DNA of 64,000 nucleotides, from positions 1,550,001-1,614,000 of the forward strand of contig JAKZZE010000003.1 in NCBI GenBank assembly GCA_024220505.1. Reading direction: 5' to 3'. A model generated the notes under the pieces. It had not been told where the DNA came from. It saw only the letters and a program-made list of their open reading frames with translations, and did no database searches. Of the stretch, positions 58,952 to 64,000 are shown one piece after another. The translations under genes were made by a program, and so were the position numbers. Origin of the DNA: Rhizopus arrhizus (taxonomy: Eukaryota > Mucoromycota > Mucoromycetes > Mucorales > Rhizopodaceae). Position 1 is the first letter of the stretch; every line of letters starts with the position of its first letter.

Positions 58952-61900
58952 TGTCCAACATATCAGTAACATTATTTAATGCTACTGGGCTCCCAAAGCA
59001 AGCTATATTTCCTATATTAAAGATCGCTGAAAACTCGTCACTCCTTTTTATCACAGAAACTTGGCTTCTGCCACCAAACAAATACGTCACCACATGGAAA
59101 CAGTTTCATACTTACGGTCAACCGATTAATTCAACTCACCATAAAAACCGTGGCCATCTTGGTATTGCCCTTTTGATAAACCCTACTTTTAAACAACATA
59201 TCTACCATATCCATCATGAAAACCCAACGTTAGCTAAGTATACTTTATCCGTAGTCATATCTGCTAAAATTTTGATACACTGTCTTTACATTCCTCCCAA
59301 CCTAGATGATAATGACCTATCTGAAATTTTAGAACTACTACCTCTTAGCTATAATAACACAACAGCCACTATTATCTGTGGAGACTTCAATGCCAGAATG
59401 GGCAAATACTCAGGTGATACTAGAGCGAATCATAAAGGACGAATCATACAAAACTGGATTCAATCCAACGAACTCATTAACTGGAATCAACGGATTGCAT
59501 ATGGTGTGCCTACTTCATATAGTTACTCTGGACATAGTATTGTTGACTACTTCCTGAGTACTATAGAATTGACTTCTCCGACGTTAACTGTTAGAGATGA
59601 TCTTTCACTAGAATCAACTCATAAGCTTTTGACTTTTTCTTTTCAAATGCCATCATTTACCCTTAATAACATAGAACCAGTACCAGACTCTCGAAAACTT
59701 TGGAACGTCAAAAAGCTTAGAAAAGAGAAGACAAGAGCAACCTATCAGCAAGTTTTTCAGGAACATTTGAACCTTATTTTACCACCATCGTCCTCTCTTT
59801 CACTTCAGAAAATTGATGCTCAAAGGTTTATTGAGCGTATCAACGCTTCGTTACTCGACGCTCTCTATAAATCACTTGGCACTGTCTGTGGTAAACGTAA
59901 GACAAACTCGGACACTCTACGTTCAAAAGAGTTTTGGACTACAGAAATGATGGAAACATTCGAAATGAAAGAGTTTTACTATCGGAAATGAAGAAAGACA
60001 AACGGTCTTAACTGTCTTAAATACTGGTTACTTCACCAAGAAACTAAAGCAAAACTACGAAGGTTGATCATCCAGCGGAGAAAAGAAACTTGGCAATTGT
60101 TTTGAGACAAAATGAAGAAAGGCGAATACACAAAGGCTATAGCTCAGTTTTCGCGGATACGGAAAAATCGATTACTTAAACCTGTATTCTCTATTATAGA
60201 CGGACCTCAAAAAGCTGCTGATTTAATGGCAGACCATAAAAAGCAGACATTATCAGGTACTAATTATCCGCGAAACGAACGTATCCCGATCTCTCACTGC
60301 TTATCTACATATCAATCATCTCAAGCGTGTTTCGATTTAACCGATTGCCCGTTTGACTTGGATGAAATTAAATCAGTAATCTTAAACCTCCCACGAAAAA
60401 AGGCACCTGGCATCGACCACATCACAAGCGAAATGATTCAACCACTTTTAGATGTCATATCTCCAGTCCTCCTTTATCTATTCCAGTTATGCTGGCAATG
60501 GTTATATATACCTCAATTATGGCGCATTAGCCAGATAGTTCCAATCCATAAAAAAGGTGACCCATCTGATCCGAGCAATTACCGACCAATCAGCTTGACT
60601 TCAGTTTTTCGTAAGATTCTAGAAAAATGTATACAACCTGAGCTACTCAGCACCGGCCCTACACTGGATGTTTCTCAAGGAGGCTTCCGTGAGTCTAGGG
60701 GATCACTTGATCAAGTGCTTTGCTTAACAGAACTATGTCAGTTATATCACCGCAAGCATTTACACTACAACCCGGTACTAGCCTTTCTTGATATTAAATC
60801 CGCCTATGATACAGTTGATCGTAACATCATATGGAATGAGCTCTCTTCAAGCATACCAACACCTCTGTTAGCCCTCTTATACAATATGTTTGAAGATGTT
60901 TCTGTTGAAGTGATCCTTAGTAATCATAAATCCTCCCGCTTTCACCCAAAAACTGGCGTTCTGCAAGGGTCTGTATTATCACCTTACCTATACTCAGTCT
61001 ATATCAATAGCCTTCCAAATGTCTTACGACCAGTACCTCTCGTCGACACAGATTTTAATGATCCTCTCATTGTCGCTCCAAAGTTAAACTGCCTATTATA
61101 TGCGGATGACGTAGTTCTTATTGCTGATGCTGATTCATTGCAGTCTCTCCTTTCCAAATGCGAAGAGCACAGCCTTTCTTTAGGTTATCGATGGAACCCT
61201 AAAAAGTGCGTCGTTGTTGATCCCAGTCCTACACGTCAAAAATACTACCTCTACAATAGTGAACTACCCAGTGAAGATTACTTCCCGTACCTTGGTGTTC
61301 CTATAAAACCCGGTGGTATTACCGACAAATCAGCACTTTTGCAACAAAACATTAACAAAGCACTTGGAACGATGAGACAGCTTGTTACCCTTGGTGTCAA
61401 CAAAAATGGGCTTGATTACCTTCTTTCAACCCGTTTCTATGCCCAGATAGTCCGACCACAACTGGAATATGGTCTAGCAATTACAACCTTCAATTTACGA
61501 GAAATTCAAGCTCTGGAAAATTGTCAAAACCAATGCATTCGACAAATCTTCGGCGGACGACCTTTCACCTCCACCAAGGTAATGCTACACCTCGCAAACT
61601 TACCAAACATGAAGGATCATATCTCCATACTTCAAACACAGTTTCTTTTCAGAGCCTCCTCCCTGCCAGACGATGCATTACTAACAAAATTGCTGCCATA
61701 CATACAATCTGAACGCATCTCGAAATGGTCCCAACTATCTAGATCACCTTTTTGGACATTAATCAGCAATGAACATCTCGAAACTATGTCTCATAAGGAT
61801 TTTATTAGAAAACGAAGACAATTCCTGATTGACAATCACCGTTCAAAACTTCAAGAAAAACATACTAAACTTCTGTCCCACTGCCGTAATGATCTAATTG

Positions 61901-62310
61901 TCGACCCCATCCTTCGGATACCAATGACAAAAAGTGAACGATCCCGTTGCGTGCGATGGCGACTTGGTTGGTTACCCCATGGTAAGCCCCAAGCATGCCC
62001 CTTTCATTCAAATGAACTTTTTACACGCCAGCATAGTTTTTCTTGTCTAGATATGCACAACCGCCTTCAGATGCCCAAATCTATCGACGATCCGCTTTCC
62101 TACCTTTTGAACCTCTTACCACCAACACTCCACACCAAGAAAGCGAGAAAATCAATTGATGCATGGCTCATTCGTTGGCCCTCCATATGTGCGATATTAC
62201 TCGAAATGGACTACTTAGCCCACTCTCAGTTTCCTGAAGCTTCAACCCATCTTGGTGAGCCCTTTGTCAAACATCTTCATTACATTCAGCAAAAATTTTC
62301 AGATAGTTAA
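58951..62310 (+). pseudogene. LINE ORF2: endonuclease and reverse transcriptase, two in-frame TGA stops
   Basis: The frame from the ATG at 58951 runs to 62310 but for TGA at 59989-59991 and again near 60103. The endonuclease (residues 1-235) has LFITETWL, IICGDFNARMG, SIVDYFLST and an SxHKLLTF ending (Thr where Asp is usual in SDH). The reverse transcriptase has KKAPGIDHITSEM, IVPIHKKGD, NYRPISLTSVFRKILEK, LAFLDIKSAYDTVDR, TGVLQGSVLSPYLYSVYINS and the catalytic YADD. The end carries a Cys/His motif (CPFHSNELFTRQHSFSC). The two stops lie in the linker between endonuclease and RT, in otherwise undamaged sequence. Inserted copies act by target-primed reverse transcription. Confidence 0.88.
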
Positions 62311-62384
62311 TTATCATCTCTAATACACAATACTTTTACGTTTTCCCTTTAATCCCAAAAGGGGTTTTCACTCCTTTTCACTGC

Positions 62385-62832
62385 GATCTGACCCGGGCAA
62401 TACAGCATGAAAATGCTATGTGCTCATCGGTCATTAAAAATTATTATCAAATAAAAATTATTCTTATTAATTAAAATGATGACGTATCAATCACTTAGGT
62501 TTCGCTTTGGTTTCGCTCTGGTTTCGCTTTGGTTTCGCTCTGTTTCTGTTTAACTTATTTTTTACAGATGTCTCTCTCCATTCTACCAGCTTCACTACGT
62601 CCAGGAACTGACTTAATGTCAAAGATTGTAGCGCGTAATCCTAAAGTTATAAACATAATTACAAAAGCCTTGAACAACTCGCAAGATGAGTACATTGTGG
62701 CAGAAAGCGAGTGGAACGATGGAACGCGCTCAGACTTAGTTTTGGAACCACAAAGTCAAAATCTTTCACCAATAATCATTGAATTTCAACACAGAGTAGA
62801 TGAATTATTTCTCAAAAGGGCAGTCAACTATT
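62385..62832 (+). repeat. Left arm of element 2
   Basis: Contains a short minisatellite (62498-62542) of 22-bp units built from GGTTTCGCTTT/GGTTTCGCTCT, a TTTTTTACAG run right before the ATG, and the first 88 codons of the gene. The right arm has only one shortened copy of the minisatellite unit. Confidence 0.75.
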
Positions 62833-63452
62833 GTCTTGAAGCATATGAAAGATACAAAAAAGAGCCCATTTTATTAATGATATGCATTGAAACTTTGTCC
62901 GATGGTATTTATAGCGAAACAAAACTAAGCCGTGTTCCAGGTTGTGTAATTCACCCTTCAAGAGGTTGGGCTTCACAGTGTTTTATTTTGTGTCAGGCAG
63001 GTCTCAGCAACTATAGTATCGATGTACCTTTAGAGCCATTTGTTGCATTTGGGTTGTTCCTGACTCAACAAGCCCGCTCAATTATAAGCGCTCCTTGTAA
63101 TGATGATCCTACGATAAAATTATTGTATAACTTGGCCAACGAACATTATGAAAATATTACTGGCAACCAACTACATTTAGTCGAAGCCATAGGCCAAATG
63201 TGCGATTATCAAAATAGTGAATATGAAAAACTCCTGGAATTGATAGATAAAGTGCCAGCTTCGTTGTTGATTCAAACCATTAAGAGCGCTCAGTCAAGAA
63301 TCCACAATTTGAAAAGAAAGTATGTAGAAATTGATGAGACAGATGCTGATATTTCAGAAGCAACAACAGCCGTAACAGCAGCCGCAACAGAAGCAGAATC
63401 CTCATCACAACAAATACAATCCCCTTCTTCCTTATCCTATGAACAAGAATAG
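62568..63452 (+). CDS. PD-(D/E)XK-like nuclease-related protein of element 2
   Basis: 294 aa from the ATG at 62568. Residues 40-100 read IVAESEWNDGTRSDLVLEPQ, PIIIEFQHRVDELFLKRAVN. An acidic Asp-strand followed by E-F-Q and a helix with R/Y resembles the PD-(D/E)XK core of Rpn/transposase-type nucleases, where the second motif is ExQ. Then LMICIETLSDGIYSE and a helical half, with an Ala/Thr/Gln-rich low-complexity tail (AVTAAATEAESSSQQIQ). The stop TAG (63450-63452) lies at the junction with the inverted right arm, so the original C-terminus may have been longer. Its upstream TTTTTTACAG could be an intron acceptor. Intact frame; activity is inference. Confidence 0.7.
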   Translation: MSLSILPASLRPGTDLMSKIVARNPKVINIITKALNNSQDEYIVAESEWNDGTRSDLVLEPQSQNLSPIIIEFQHRVDELFLKRAVNYCLEAYERYKKEPILLMICIETLSDGIYSETKLSRVPGCVIHPSRGWASQCFILCQAGLSNYSIDVPLEPFVAFGLFLTQQARSIISAPCNDDPTIKLLYNLANEHYENITGNQLHLVEAIGQMCDYQNSEYEKLLELIDKVPASLLIQTIKSAQSRIHNLKRKYVEIDETDADISEATTAVTAAATEAESSSQQIQSPSSLSYEQE

Positions 63453-63712
63453 TTGACTGCCCTTTTGAGAAATAATTCATCTACTCTGTGTTGAAATTCA
63501 ATGATTATTGGTGAAAGATTTTGACTTTGTGGTTCCAAAACTAAGTCTGAGCGCGTTCCATCGTTCCACTCGCTTTCTGCCACAATGTACTCATCTTGCG
63601 AGTTGTTCAAGGCTTTTGTAATTATGTTTATAACTTTAGGATTACGCGCTACAATCTTTGACATTAAGTCAGTTCCTGGACGTAGTGAAGCTGGTAGAAT
63701 GGAGAGAGACAT
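63437..63712 (-). pseudogene. Truncated inverted copy of the PD-(D/E)XK-like gene
   Basis: Starts at the mirrored ATG (63712) and encodes the same first 88 residues (MSLSILPASLRPGTDLMSK onward) up to RAVNY, then leaves the arm and stops after three residues (SCS) in the antisense of the core. Contains the putative nuclease Asp and ExQ residues but no more. Confidence 0.75.
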
Positions 63713-63897
63713 CTGTAAAAAATAAGTTAAACAGAACCAGAGCGAAACCCATGCGACATTGATACGTTATCATTTTAATTAATACAGTAAAAATAAATTG
63801 AGACGAATTACGATTAAAGATTATTTTTATTTATAAAAATTAAAAACCCCATGTGAGCACATAATCACTTTTAGGATTGCATTGCCCGGGTTAGATC
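63449..63897 (-). repeat. Right arm of element 2
   Basis: Reverse-complement copy of the left arm, with identical 5' coding sequence and diverged outer part. Confidence 0.75.
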
Positions 63898-64000
63898 AAA
63901 AAGAGGATTAAATGAACGAAAAACCTTTTTGATAGTCAAAAAGGGAAAAAGGAAAGGGAAGGGAAGAGGTAGAAAAGAGCTCTAGATCTTGTCTAGGAGA
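63898..64000. other. Window edge beyond element 2
   Basis: Purine-rich on the + strand (GGGAAAAAGGAAAGGGAAGG). The mirrored sequence left of 62385 is also pyrimidine/purine-skewed, so the inverted similarity may continue past the arm ends. Nothing else is visible. Confidence 0.3.

Larger units (their letters stand above)
57676..62340 (+). mobile_element. Non-LTR retrotransposon (LINE) with two ORFs
   Basis: Begins directly after the Tc1-like terminus. ORF1 (57779-58951) encodes a nucleic-acid-binding protein; ORF2 (58951-62310) encodes an apurinic-type endonuclease, reverse transcriptase and a C-terminal Cys/His motif. No LTRs or long poly-A tail are seen; the 3' end is placed just after the ORF2 stop and is approximate. 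ORF2 has two in-frame TGA codons, otherwise the element looks complete and recent. Confidence 0.88.
62385..63897. mobile_element. Inverted-repeat element 2: ~448-bp arms around a 616-bp core
   Basis: The ends read GATCTGACCCGGGCAAT (62385) and, inverted, GATCTAACCCGGGCAAT (63897). Left arm 62385-62832 and right arm 63449-63897 are the same length. Within the arms the 265 bp of coding sequence look identical, while the outer 180 bp differ by substitutions and indels. Each arm holds the same upstream region and N-terminal coding part, facing inward. The core 62833-63448 completes the gene on the + strand only. No target duplication could be assigned. Confidence 0.75.

Noticed and set aside
62498..62542. 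Possible regulatory tandem repeat (GGTTTCGCT units)
   Set aside because: Present in only one shortened copy in the other arm, so more likely a minisatellite expansion than a functional site.

Overview
The window reads as a piece of nuclear genome from an early-diverging filamentous fungus, most likely Mucoromycota (Mucorales or a close relative). Reasons: AT-rich intergenic DNA with many poly-T/poly-A tracts; multi-exon genes with 37-90 nt GT-AG introns; a WC-2-type PAS/GATA photoreceptor partner; a WRKY-like zinc-finger protein and a Fanzor gene, both families reported from these fungi; and abundant CAGT-ended DNA transposons. Exon models were made by eye; for every gene called intact the spliced exons add up to a multiple of three without internal stops.

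Layout. 1-1840: decayed sulfite reductase flavoprotein. 2018-15957: dense housekeeping block with ELL (+), ESF2/ABT1 (-), DHX37/Dhr1 (+), UFD1 (+) and a membrane-anchored alpha/beta hydrolase (-). 16671-18277: dead Tc1/mariner-like element. 19842-27689: SKP1 (+), GPN1 (-), a WC-2-like regulator (+), a WRKY-like protein (-). 27690-33700: long spacer, then a multiply frameshifted Fanzor gene ending in a transposon-like terminus. 33952-45930: flavodoxin-like quinone reductase, short RBM5/10-like G-patch protein, Ymd8/SLC35C2-type transporter, RRP15, an orphan membrane protein and an LRR protein, all on the + strand. 46750-64000: accessory DNA with an 851-bp-arm inverted-repeat element, remnants of an aspartyl aminopeptidase and of an unknown gene, an UNC93-like transporter, a second dead Tc1-like element, a nearly intact LINE, and a second inverted-repeat element carrying a PD-(D/E)XK-like gene.

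How the genes work together. Three genes serve ribosome assembly (ESF2 and DHX37, transcribed divergently, for the small subunit; RRP15 for the large). ELL and GPN1 serve RNA polymerase II elongation and assembly. UFD1 and SKP1 serve ubiquitin-dependent turnover. I see no operon-like logic. Two convergent pairs (UFD1/hydrolase, SKP1/GPN1) have only 34 and 39 bp between stop codons.

Most unusual structure: two unrelated genes (47473-48834 and 62568-63452) each lie inside an element whose arms are inverted copies of the gene's own upstream region plus N-terminal coding part. Each element therefore has two inward-facing promoter/5'-coding copies and one shared core. I do not know of a described transposon class defined this way. 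Both could make double-stranded RNA by convergent or hairpin transcription.
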